Of a DNA stretch of 64,000 nt, positions 1-10,919 are shown one piece after another. The notes under the pieces were generated by a model that saw only the letters and a program-made list of their open reading frames with translations, made no database searches and was not told the origin of the DNA. The stretch's first letter is position 1, and every line of letters begins with the position of its first letter. This stretch comes from UBA6623 sp965248235. Lineage in GTDB: Bacteria > Acidobacteriota > Terriglobia > Bryobacterales > UBA6623. The DNA is taken from assembly GCA_965248235.1 (NCBI GenBank), contig CBDFIU010000001.1, forward strand, positions 248,001 through 312,000. The letters are read 5' to 3'. A program made the translations under genes and the position numbers.

Positions 1-768
1 CTTGAGCAGTGAAAAGACGCCCTCGACGCTGTTTGAATGCACGTCTGTTCCCGCCCGTACGTACTCCCCGTCGCTGTGGATCACGGTCTCATGGCCACCC
101 TCGAATTTCCGACCGACGGGCCGGTACTGATGGAATTCATCCGTGATGAGGCGACAGGTGAGGTCTGCGTTCTCTGCAATGACACTGCCGAGTTCGTCCG
201 CCGTCAAGCGCTTCATCACCCGGAATCGGACATCGCCACCGCGTTCGACCATCCCCAAGACAGGGGTTTTCTTGGTACCTCGACCCCGTTTTGAGGTCCC
301 CTTGTAGCGCGGTTTACCGCCGACGTAAGTTTCATCGACTTCGACCGTTCCAGCGAGCTTTCGCGGCGTGTCGTTTCCCAATCCGTGACGAATCCGCCGA
401 AGCACGTACAGGGCAGACTTGTGGGTGATCTCCATTTCGCGACTCAACTGAAGAGCGCTGATACCTTTCTTGCTGGCGCATGCACGCCAGAAGGCAAACA
501 CCCAAACCCGCATCGGCAAGCGCGTCTCTTCAAAGATCGTGCCCGTACGCACGGTGAACATCTTCTTGCAGCCACGACAGCGCCAGCGGTAATCCTTGTT
601 CCGTTGCCCGTCTTGGCCCTTCATCATGTAAACGTCGGTATCCCCGCATCGAGGGCAGCAAGGATTGTCGCCCCATCGTTGCCGTTCCATGAACTTGACC
701 GCTCGCGTCTCATCTACCGTCGCCTTGCGAAGCGCTTCCAGAATTGGTGACTTCTGCTTTCTCTTCAT
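1..768 (-). CDS. IS1595-family transposase (ISXO2-like), 3' end beyond window
   Basis: The minus strand reads open from an ATG at 768 to the left edge (256 codons, no stop). The protein starts MKRKQKSPILEALRKATVDE, then has a zinc ribbon (CPRCGD about 20 residues before CRGC), the helix-rich segment GISALQLSREMEITHKSALY, VEVDETYVGG with the first catalytic Asp, TDEF with the second, and HSNSVEGVFSLLK at the edge. This order and the SVEGVFSLLK signature are typical of IS1595-family DDE transposases. It differs clearly from the five-copy IS1595 element elsewhere in the window, so it is a second element. The AT-rich stretch at about 770-800 is probably its end, but I cannot delimit an inverted repeat. 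Its 5' part overlaps the end of the 710-1066 reading frame. Confidence 0.85.
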   Translation of the reverse strand, partial: MKRKQKSPILEALRKATVDETRAVKFMERQRWGDNPCCPRCGDTDVYMMKGQDGQRNKDYRWRCRGCKKMFTVRTGTIFEETRLPMRVWVFAFWRACASKKGISALQLSREMEITHKSALYVLRRIRHGLGNDTPRKLAGTVEVDETYVGGKPRYKGTSKRGRGTKKTPVLGMVERGGDVRFRVMKRLTADELGSVIAENADLTCRLITDEFHQYRPVGRKFEGGHETVIHSDGEYVRAGTDVHSNSVEGVFSLLK

Positions 769-1066
769 GGTTTAACTTTAGCATATCTTGATATCTATTG
801 CAATCATTTTCGTCCGATCCAGCACGATCATATATTTGTCTGAGTCCATCGAGATCTCGTGAGTCGAATGCCATTCTCATCTGAGTAAAAACACGGACGC
901 TATACGGTAGGACGTCCTCGATGGGAAAGCTGAGTGTCCGCTTGGCTCCCTTACCCGCTACAAGAACCCTTTTTTTGGTGGTATCCACGCCACGGAGAAG
1001 AAGAACCACTGGCTCATCACCCCAGGATCGGACAATCACACGGGTGCCCATATTATCTGTTGACAT
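710..1066 (-). CDS. Hypothetical protein, 3' end probably replaced by IS1595 element
   Basis: This is a 118-codon frame beginning MSTDNMGTRVIVRSWGDEP. An AGGTGG ribosome site sits just upstream (minus strand), which supports the start. The first 90 or so residues (short beta-like segments, PVVLLLRGVD, then KRTLSFPIEDV) look like a genuine small soluble protein, but I recognise no family. The last 20-25 residues read through an AT-rich stretch and into the transposase gene in another frame, so the original C-terminus has probably been lost to the insertion. It is divergent from the DUF5343 gene at 1120, with a 53-bp shared promoter region. Function unknown. Confidence 0.5.
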   Translation of the reverse strand: MSTDNMGTRVIVRSWGDEPVVLLLRGVDTTKKRVLVAGKGAKRTLSFPIEDVLPYSVRVFTQMRMAFDSRDLDGLRQIYDRAGSDENDCNRYQDMLKLNHEEKAEVTNSGSASQGDGR

Positions 1067-1119
1067 TTTTGTCCACCTCGTTCACAATAATTAGGACGAT
1101 TCTCTGAAGGGATAATAGC

Positions 1120-1836
1120 ATGGCGGAAAGAAGCGATGGTACCCAACCTGCCTACGTCTCGTACTTGACGCTCAAGAACACAGTGGAGTCCTTCGCTGAA
1201 TCGACCGTGCCGACGCGGCTCGACGCGCATGTGCTCCACAACTTCTCCGGTGCGACACGGAGTCAGTTGATGTCGGCGCTGAAGTTTCTCAAGCTGATCG
1301 ACAGTGACGGTGCCGTGAACGAGGACTTCAAGGCGATGGTTGAAGCCCGCAAGGCTGGCGAGCGTGAGTACCAAGAACGAATGGCGGCCACCATTTGCGA
1401 TGCGTACGTAGACATCGTCGGCGGCCTGGATATAGATCGTGGAACCCTCCCGGAACTTGAAAAGGCGTTCCGGGATGCAGGTGTTCCGCAGGGTCAAATG
1501 CTCATGAAGAGTGTGCGGTTCTACATTCGGGCGCTCACGGATTGTGGAATCAAGCTGTCCCCCCACATAACGAAACCGCGACGCAAGGCTAGCAAGGCAG
1601 CGTCGAACCAGAAAACGCCCCGCCGCCAACAGACTCCCCCTGCCCCGCCTCCAAGCAACAAAGACACGAAGGTGGACACTATTCCTGAGGGGTTCTCGCG
1701 ACTCCCAATTCCGGGGCTCGAAGACGCGTTCATCCAGTACCCAGCAGACCTTACCCAGGGCCACATCACCCTCTTTAAGGGTGGTGTCGAGTACCTTGCT
1801 ACGTTCGTCAAGGTCCGCGAGGAGGGACCGCAATGA
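1120..1836 (+). CDS. DUF5343-family protein
   Basis: The 238-residue protein opens with TQPAYVSYLTLKNTVESFAE, then VLHNFSGATRSQLMSALKFL and LIDSDGAVNEDFKAMVEARK. This is the N-terminal pattern of DUF5343 proteins: a Y..Y.T..N..E segment, a helix-turn-helix-like S.A.RSQL..AL and a following L.D..G. A middle region (about 95-145) keeps the family's I.....AG.P...M.K...F...A...GI.LSP shape. A proline/lysine-rich linker (about 150-180) leads to a C-terminal segment RLPIPGLEDAFIQYPADLTQ. The family is soluble, of unknown biochemistry, and often found in accessory DNA. Here it lies in a short stretch between two different insertion elements, followed by structured sequence and an unusual tRNA. Confidence 0.75.
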   Translation: MAERSDGTQPAYVSYLTLKNTVESFAESTVPTRLDAHVLHNFSGATRSQLMSALKFLKLIDSDGAVNEDFKAMVEARKAGEREYQERMAATICDAYVDIVGGLDIDRGTLPELEKAFRDAGVPQGQMLMKSVRFYIRALTDCGIKLSPHITKPRRKASKAASNQKTPRRQQTPPAPPPSNKDTKVDTIPEGFSRLPIPGLEDAFIQYPADLTQGHITLFKGGVEYLATFVKVREEGPQ

Positions 1837-1837
1837 G

Positions 1838-1916
1838 GAGGGTTTAGGGGTCGCGCTGAGCGACCCGGCCAAAGCGGGGGCGAGTTGATGGCCTAGGAAA
1901 CCCCTCGCCCCCGCAC
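1838..1916 (+). other. GC-rich structured region, possible pseudoknotted RNA
   Basis: Directly after the DUF5343 stop there are two strong hairpins. The first pairs GGGTCGC (1848-1854) with GCGACCC (1860-1866) around a 5-nt loop. The second pairs GCGGGGGCGAG (1874-1884) with CTCGCCCCCGC (1904-1914), an 11-bp GC stem. The second loop contains CCTAGGAAACCC (1892-1903), which can pair with GGGTTTAGG (1840-1848) upstream apart from a 3-nt bulge; that would make a pseudoknot, though base 1848 is shared with the first hairpin. There is no T-run after the stems, so this is not an ordinary intrinsic terminator. It may be a transcript end, a small structured RNA or a recombination site. No known RNA family recognised. 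Confidence 0.4.
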
Positions 1917-1927
1917 TCAGCACCTGT

Positions 1928-2012
1928 GGCCCCGTGCCGAAATTGGTATACGGACCCGGCTTGCACCCGGGTGCCTGATTCAGGCGTGAGGGTTCGATCC
2001 CCTCCGGGGTCA
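1928..2012 (+). tRNA. Class II (leucine-like) tRNA with UGC anticodon
   Basis: An 85-nt cloverleaf can be drawn. The acceptor GGCCCCG/CGGGGTC has one G-U at 2:71, with T8 and G9. The D arm is CCG/CGG with GAAATTGGTATA between, as in tRNA-Leu. The anticodon stem CCCGG/CCGGG is perfect and its loop CUUGCAC gives anticodon UGC after U33. A long variable arm GCCTG-ATT-CAGGC follows, then the T arm GAGGG-TTCGATC-CCCTC and discriminator A73. CCA is not encoded. The body is class II, like leucine tRNA, but UGC reads alanine codons. The alanine identity pair G3-U70 is absent (C3-G70). The aminoacylation identity is therefore uncertain; leucine is the likelier charge. Confidence 0.75.
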
Positions 2013-2031
2013 CGCCTAGTACCCTACTATT

Positions 2032-2193
2032 ATGCCAGTGAAAAACAGACAAAAGCAACGCGAGAAGCCGGGACCGAAAGAGGAGCGGTTGATAATCACC
2101 GAAGATCCCGAAGACGCTCTCAAGAGGCTGCTCAAGCTCAAGAAGAAAGACGCCCCGCAGGAATCCGACGAGGCCGACCGCGCGCCGGACTAA
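2032..2193 (+). CDS. Small basic/acidic protein of 53 residues, unknown
   Basis: A 54-codon frame begins at an ATG 20 bases after the tRNA. It encodes a highly charged peptide: a basic N-terminus (VKNRQKQREKPGPKEERL), a short hydrophobic core IITEDPEDALKRLLKLKKK, and an acidic tail. The KPGPK...L.I..D...AL...L..KKP layout is one I associate with small conserved bacterial proteins of unknown function, but I cannot name a family. No clear Shine-Dalgarno sequence precedes it, so translation is uncertain. It lies with the class II tRNA and the DUF5343 gene in the stretch between the two insertion elements. Confidence 0.45.
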   Translation: MPVKNRQKQREKPGPKEERLIITEDPEDALKRLLKLKKKDAPQESDEADRAPD

Positions 2194-2300
2194 CGGTCCT
2201 CGATTCTGAACCCTCACGCTCACGATTTACCCACCTTTTTCAACAGATACCTACTCCCGTAGTGCATTACCTTTAAGCCTTGTGAGGTCGTAAATATCCT

Positions 2301-2325
2301 TGAGCCGCGAAGCGGCGGCGGGAAC
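2301..2325. repeat. REP-like palindrome (GCCGC-GAA-GCGGC type)
   Basis: TGAGCCGCGAAGCGGCGGCG followed by GGAAC forms a short hairpin. The same unit occurs at 8348-8369, and a variant at 8425-8450 has the stem GCCCT-GAAA-AGGGC. It is followed by TATGGCGGT, also seen after the 8425 unit (GCATGGCGGT), so the first IS copy has inserted inside such a repeat unit. It is non-coding. Confidence 0.6.
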
Positions 2326-2352
2326 GTCCTCGCTCCCATTTTTATGGCGGTA

Positions 2353-3388
2353 GATGGGTATTTACTTGACTCAGGTATTGGGAAATAGCCCCTACATGTT
2401 GTGGTCGTCCGTAGCGCGTGTCGCGGTGCCTCCGACCAGCGATTTGTAGGGTGCCGGTGGCACGGCGACGGCCTGTTGAACCAGGCGGTAAAAGAGCTTG
2501 CCTCGACTTCTGGACTTGCGGCGGTTGAAGCGGAAGGCGAATTCGTCGAGGTAGGAGTCGAGATGCTCGTGACTGACCGCTCCTTGATGCGTGCCCAGTA
2601 TCCAGCGCTTCACTAACGACACCACGCGGTGCACCCGGGGGAGCAGTTTCGAGGCGCGCGCCGGTTGCCCCTCCAGGTAGCTCACCTCGTGGCGATAGCC
2701 GTCGCCTTCGAGCGGTTCGTATCCCAGCCAACCGTCGGTATGGACCACGCTGCCGGGTTCGATCGACTCGCCGACGAAGGCCATCAAGCTGTCCCCGGAG
2801 GCGTTGGGAATGGTGCGTATCCGAACCCGCCCGATGCCGGCACCATCTTCCTCGGCCGCTACTACAATCAGCGCCTCAGCGTCGGTTTGGCGACCGCGCA
2901 CGCCCTCCTCCAAGCCTCCTAAGTAAGTCTCGTCAACCTCCACGCGCCCGCTGAGCCGATCGCGTCCGGGCCGCACCATGGCGCGCCGGAGCTTATGCAA
3001 CCAAGTCCAGGCCGTTTTGTAGCTGCCCAGGCCCAACACCCGCTGCAAGCCCAGCGCGCTCGCCCCGTTCTTCTGGCTCGTGAGCCACCACATGGCTCGA
3101 AACCAACTCTGGAGGGGTTGGCGGGTGTCTTGAAATATTGTGCCCGCCGTTGGAGAAGCTTGATGCCCGCAGCCGGCGCACTCCAGCAGCGCTGTCCGCA
3201 CCGCCCACGCTTTGTCGTGCCCGCATCGCGGACAACGAAAACCCTCCGGCCAGCGGAGTTGACACAGATACTCTCGACAGGCCTGCTCGGTGGCGAAACG
3301 CGCCTCGAACTCGGCCAGATTCCGAGGATAATCTTCCATTTCCCCGATCCTACATCTTGTGGTCACCTGAGTCAAGTAAATACCCATC
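2353..3388 (-). mobile_element. IS1595-family insertion sequence, copy 1
   Basis: A 1036-bp element is bounded by perfect 24-bp inverted repeats (GATGGGTATTTACTTGACTC... at 2353 and its complement ending at 3388). It is flanked by the 8-bp direct repeat TGGCGGTA at 2345-2352 and 3389-3396, the target-duplication size known for the IS1595 family. The transposase is on the minus strand. It inserted into an intergenic REP-type repeat, not a gene. It differs from the other four copies by at least one residue (AEAL instead of AKAL in the transposase). Confidence 0.95.
2392..3339 (-). CDS. IS1595-family transposase, copy 1
   Basis: The 315-residue transposase is read from MEDYPRNLAEFEARFATEQA. An in-frame ATG lies 48 bases upstream in the inverted repeat tip, but the internal ATG after GGGGAA is the better start. 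Domains in order: N-terminal zinc ribbon (CPRCGHD about residue 35, CAGCGH about 55), a helical region KNGASALGLQRVLGLGSYKT, then the DDE nuclease core with VDETYLGG (first Asp) and VHTDGWLGYE (second Asp). The C-terminal part has LVKRWILGTHQGAVSHEHLD and FAFRFNRRKS, which contain the conserved H, N and R residues of the family. The gene is intact, so the element may be active. Confidence 0.93.
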   Translation of the reverse strand: MEDYPRNLAEFEARFATEQACREYLCQLRWPEGFRCPRCGHDKAWAVRTALLECAGCGHQASPTAGTIFQDTRQPLQSWFRAMWWLTSQKNGASALGLQRVLGLGSYKTAWTWLHKLRRAMVRPGRDRLSGRVEVDETYLGGLEEGVRGRQTDAEALIVVAAEEDGAGIGRVRIRTIPNASGDSLMAFVGESIEPGSVVHTDGWLGYEPLEGDGYRHEVSYLEGQPARASKLLPRVHRVVSLVKRWILGTHQGAVSHEHLDSYLDEFAFRFNRRKSRSRGKLFYRLVQQAVAVPPAPYKSLVGGTATRATDDHNM

Positions 3389-3591
3389 TGGCGGTATTAT
3401 CAATGCCGCGCTTTCATAGGAACCGACTGTCCCCCATTTTTTTACAGCCCCTACTCCAAGCCCCTCCACAACCCGACCCGCTGTTGTCTTCCGCCCCCCT
3501 CAACAAGTCCCTATCACCGATTCACTTATAGTTAAGTTCGGAGCGCTATCCATATTAGAAATTCTTATAAAGAAAGCCCTTTAGTTCCGCT

Positions 3592-3600
3592 TGCTATAAT
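3592..3600 (+). promoter_or_regulatory. Extended -10 promoter candidate for gltB
   Basis: TGCTATAAT is an extended -10 element (TGn plus a perfect TATAAT), 155 bases before the gltB start. No convincing -35 hexamer is visible at 16-18 bp spacing, as often happens with extended -10 promoters. It would give a long leader that includes the hairpin at 3634-3667. Before it, 3397-3590 holds only half of a MITE-like repeat (ACTGTCCCCCATTTTTTT at about 3426) and AT-richer sequence. Confidence 0.4.
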
Positions 3601-3633
3601 ACTTCCGCGGGTGCTATCCTGACACGAACCTGA

Positions 3634-3667
3634 GAGCGTATCCGGTCTTCCGTACGCGGACACGCTC
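3634..3667 (+). other. Hairpin in gltB leader
   Basis: GAGCGT (3634-3639) pairs with ACGCTC (3662-3667), and an inner TCCG/CGGA extends the stem around a loop of about 12 nt. It lies in the probable 5' untranslated region of gltB. It could be a regulatory structure, but no riboswitch family is recognised and there is no T-run for attenuation. Confidence 0.25.
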
Positions 3668-3754
3668 CCATCTTGATCTTCTGACGCGAAGGTTTCCTCC
3701 AGCCCGGCATGCCGGAAGAGTCAACACCGTTCGCCTCAAGAGCAGCTACATCTT

Positions 3755-8344
<4,590 letters not shown>

Positions 8345-8347
8345 CTT

Positions 8348-8544
8348 TGAGCCGCGAAGCGGCGGCGGGAATATAGCCCAGGGTGAAGCCGAAGGCGAAA
8401 CCCTGGGTACGGAACCAAATCGGGTGAGCCCTGAAAGGGCGGCGGGAACGCATCTTTGCATGGCGGTTTTACCAACGCGCGGATTCAAAGAATCAAACCG
8501 CCCCCCATTTTTCCGCCACGACTCGGCCGGCCGCGAGAGTTGGG
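8348..8544. repeat. REP/BIME-type palindrome cluster between gltB and gltD
   Basis: Three palindromic units follow one another. The first is GCCGC-GAA-GCGGC at about 8350. The second is a longer stem CCCAGGGT ... ACCCTGGG at about 8378-8407, with AAGCCGAAGGC inside it. The third is GCCCT-GAAA-GGGC at about 8428, each of the first and third followed by GGCGGGAA. Then GCCCCCCATTTTTCC (about 8502) is mirrored by GGAAAAATGGGG (about 8543). The cluster lies inside what would otherwise be the gltB-gltD operon spacer and may stabilise or end the gltB transcript. The first unit is shared with 2301. Confidence 0.6.
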
Positions 8545-8631
8545 AAAAATGGGGACTGTACCGAGCGCTGACCGAAAGAGTTTCTCGGAAACGTTGAAGC
8601 ACCGGCGCGAAGTGGACTGTCCCCCATTTTT
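8545..8631 (+). repeat. MITE-like element, copy A
   Basis: About 87 bp with terminal inverted repeats: AAAAATGGGGACTGTACCGA at the left and GTGGACTGTCCCCCATTTTT at the right. A second copy lies in opposite orientation at 28839-28929, and a lone right half is at about 3426. The outer 25 or so bases match between copies, including ACCGAGCGC and GCGCGAAGTGGACTGTCC, while the centre differs. There is no coding capacity. Such ends are consistent with a non-autonomous element moved by a transposase elsewhere in the genome. Confidence 0.55.
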
Positions 8632-8663
8632 CCATGACGCTTTAGAAAGACTGTTTCGATCGC

Positions 8664-10130
8664 ATGGGTAAAACAACGGGATTCATGGAATACGAACGTC
8701 AAGCCCCCGAGGGACGTGACGTGCTCGTTCGTATCAAGGACTACAAAGAAGTCTATGAGCCGATGGCGGAGCCGGATCTCAAGGTCCAGGGCGCGCGCTG
8801 CATGGACTGCGGCATTCCCTTCTGCCACACCGGCTGTCCGCTGAACAACATCATTCCCGACTTCAACGATTTGGTCTATCGCGGGCGCTGGAAAGACGCC
8901 CTGCGCGAGCTGCACTCGACCAACAACTTCCCTGAGTTCACCGGACGCATCTGTCCGGCGCCGTGCGAAGAGGCCTGCGTGCTCGGCATCAACGAAGACC
9001 CGGTTTCGATCAAGGCCATCGAGAAGTCGATCATTGACCGAGGTTGGCAAGAGGGCTGGATCGTTCCCGAGCCCCCGGCGAAGCGCACGGGCAAGAAAGT
9101 CGCAGTGATCGGCGCCGGGCCGGCCGGCCTGGCGGCTTCGCAGCAGTTGAACCGCGCCGGGCACCTGGTGACGACCTTTGAGAAGAACGAAATTCCCGGC
9201 GGACTGATGGCGCTCGGGATTCCCGACTTCAAGATGGAGAAGCACCTGATTACTCGACGCGTCGAGCAGATGGAAGCCGAGGGCATCACCTTCAAGTGCG
9301 GGGTGCATGTCGGCGTCGACGTCACGGGCAAGGAGTTGTTGGACGAGTTCGACGCCGTTGTGATCACGACCGGCGCCGAGAACCCCCGCAATCTCGACAT
9401 CCCCGGGCGCGACCTCGAGGGCATCTATTACGCGATGCAGTTTCTGCCGCAACAGAACCGCCGCGTGGACGGACGTCCGGTGAACCCGGATTTCGACATT
9501 ACCGCCGAGGGCAAACATGTGATCATCATTGGCGGCGGCGACACCGGAGCCGACTGCCTGGGGACGTCACGACGCCAAGGCGCGAAGTCGATCCGTCAGT
9601 TCGAGCTGCTCCCCAAACCGCCGATGACGCGCGACGAACCCGGGGCCTTCGCCTGGCCGCTGTGGCCTTTCACCTTCAAGGCCGAAAGCTCGCACGTTGA
9701 GGGCGATGTGCGCGAATGGGCGGTTAACACCAAGGAATTCCTTGGCGACGAGAACGGCCATGTCAGGACGCTGCGAGGCGTCGAGCTGGCTTGGCCCGAC
9801 GTCGACCCGGAGACCAACCGCCGTCCCTTCAAGTTCGACGACAAACCCGGCTCGGAATTTGAAGTCCCCGCCGACTTGGTGCTGCTGGCGATGGGCTTTC
9901 TCGGCCCGGTTCACAATGGCTTGGTGGACGAGTTGGGAATTGACAAAGACCCCCGCGGCAACGTCAAGGCGACGTTCGAGGAATTCCAAACCTCGAACGA
10001 AAAGGTCTTCGCCGCCGGCGACGCCCGCCGCGGCCAATCGTTAGTCGTGTGGGCCCTATCGGAAGGCCGCAAAGCCGCCCACGCCGTCGACACCTACCTC
10101 ATGGGCAAGAGCGACCTGCCGAAGTGCTGA
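8664..10130 (+). CDS. gltD: Glutamate synthase small subunit
   Basis: GltD of 488 residues supplies electrons from NAD(P)H to GltB. The N-terminal part carries cysteines for two 4Fe-4S clusters (CMDCGIPFCHTGCP at about 46-60; CPAPCEEACVLG at about 96-107). The FAD-binding motif KVAVIGAGPAGLAAS begins near 147. The NAD(P)H-binding motif HVIIIGGGDTGADCLGTSRR begins near 288. The C-terminal FAD segment VFAAGDARRGQSLVVWALSEGRKAA closes the fold. Length and motifs match the bacterial beta subunit. It should form the alpha-beta complex with the product of gltB upstream. Confidence 0.97.
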   Translation: MGKTTGFMEYERQAPEGRDVLVRIKDYKEVYEPMAEPDLKVQGARCMDCGIPFCHTGCPLNNIIPDFNDLVYRGRWKDALRELHSTNNFPEFTGRICPAPCEEACVLGINEDPVSIKAIEKSIIDRGWQEGWIVPEPPAKRTGKKVAVIGAGPAGLAASQQLNRAGHLVTTFEKNEIPGGLMALGIPDFKMEKHLITRRVEQMEAEGITFKCGVHVGVDVTGKELLDEFDAVVITTGAENPRNLDIPGRDLEGIYYAMQFLPQQNRRVDGRPVNPDFDITAEGKHVIIIGGGDTGADCLGTSRRQGAKSIRQFELLPKPPMTRDEPGAFAWPLWPFTFKAESSHVEGDVREWAVNTKEFLGDENGHVRTLRGVELAWPDVDPETNRRPFKFDDKPGSEFEVPADLVLLAMGFLGPVHNGLVDELGIDKDPRGNVKATFEEFQTSNEKVFAAGDARRGQSLVVWALSEGRKAAHAVDTYLMGKSDLPKC

Positions 10131-10166
10131 AGCAGAGACGATTCGCTTCAGCGGGGCGGCTCCTAA

Positions 10167-10341
10167 CATCGCCAACGATCGGACAAGTCTGCAACACAGG
10201 TCCCGGAGCGGGGCCCTGGCATCCCCAACGATCGGACAAGTCTGCACGCACAGGTCCCGGAGGGACCCAGGAATTTAGCCCACGGCTTCAGCCGTGGGAA
10301 AACGACCAACCAAAAAACAAGCCCCAGCGGGGCGTAGGAAA
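10167..10341. repeat. REP palindromes, downstream flank of tyrosine transposase
   Basis: Two tandem units of about 50 bp share CCAACGATCGGACAAGTCTG and end in GGTCCCGGAG...GGNCCC stems (about 10200 and 10255). They are followed by CCCACGGC-TTCA-GCCGTGGG (about 10280) and GCCCC-A-GCGGGGC (about 10323). The two tandem units are imperfect copies. These are the kind of palindromes that REP-associated tyrosine transposases recognise, and they abut the 3' end of that gene. Confidence 0.65.
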
Positions 10342-10794
10342 TCATCCCCACGGATACCGCTCGTCAAACTCCATTTCGTTCCTCTTCAACAGAGACACGA
10401 ACTCATCCTCGAACGAGATTCGGCGGTGGTGTTCCTCCTGATCGGCAATGTAACGCCGCACCGCGGCAAGGTTCGAATGACTGACACTGAACGACGCGTA
10501 ACCGGTTTGCCAAGCAAATGACCGGCTGCGGTCATCCTGTTCGTGGATCCATCGTGTGGACTTCCCTTTCACTGTTTGCATCGTCTCGGCAATCGACTTG
10601 GTTACCGGAAGGGCGAAGAGCATATGCGCATGGTCCGTGGTCCCGTTGATGATGATCGGCTTGGCGCCCAAGTCACGAAGGATACCGCCCATGTAAGCGA
10701 AGAGGCGCTCACGGAAGGCCGGTTGGGGCACGGGCTTCCGTTGTTTCGTCGAAAACACGACATGTATCAAGATATAGGCGAACGTATGAGGCAT
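10342..10794 (-). CDS. REP-associated tyrosine transposase (Y1/HUH, IS200-like)
   Basis: The 150-residue protein is the usual size for a RAYT/IS200-type Y1 transposase. It opens HTFAYILIHVVFSTKQRKP, typical of the fold's first strand. The HUH motif is HAHML in TDHAHMLFALP (about residue 56). SFAWQTGYASFSVSHSNL follows, and the catalytic Tyr is in VRRYIADQEEHHRR (about 117), next to a conserved HH pair. A single-copy gene flanked on both sides by palindromic repeats is the standard arrangement for domesticated REP transposases that cut and join single-stranded REP hairpins. It lies between gltD and the GH95 gene. Confidence 0.9.
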   Translation of the reverse strand: MPHTFAYILIHVVFSTKQRKPVPQPAFRERLFAYMGGILRDLGAKPIIINGTTDHAHMLFALPVTKSIAETMQTVKGKSTRWIHEQDDRSRSFAWQTGYASFSVSHSNLAAVRRYIADQEEHHRRISFEDEFVSLLKRNEMEFDERYPWG

Positions 10795-10826
10795 ATTCCA
10801 GTGCCCCTCTGCGGCTTTCCGCTTGG

Positions 10827-10915
10827 TGTCTATTTCCCCGCGGCTGAAGCCGTGGGCTACACGCCAGGGCTCCTAACGGAGCCTGCGTTCAAGAGTCTTC
10901 AACTCTTGAACGCAT
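10827..10915. repeat. REP palindromes, upstream flank of tyrosine transposase
   Basis: Three hairpins are seen: CCCGCGGC-TGAA-GCCGTGGG (about 10838), GGCTCC-TAAC-GGAGCC (about 10869) and GTTCAAGAG-TCTTCAA-CTCTTGAAC (about 10887). The first is the inverse of the CCCACGGC unit on the other side of the transposase, so the gene is bracketed by inversely oriented REPs, like a BIME. The last hairpin lies just past the GH95 stop codon and may help end that transcript. Confidence 0.6.
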
Positions 10916-10919
10916 TCCT

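Noticed and set aside
1928..2012. Calling this an ordinary tRNA-Ala, or a tRNA-Cys by shifting the anticodon to GCA
   Set aside because: The long variable arm and missing G3-U70 argue against tRNA-Ala; the GCA register would break the perfect anticodon stem.
1036..2223. Open frame of 395 codons on the minus strand across the DUF5343 gene and the tRNA
   Set aside because: It runs antisense to a recognised family and a tRNA, has no family resemblance and no ribosome site.
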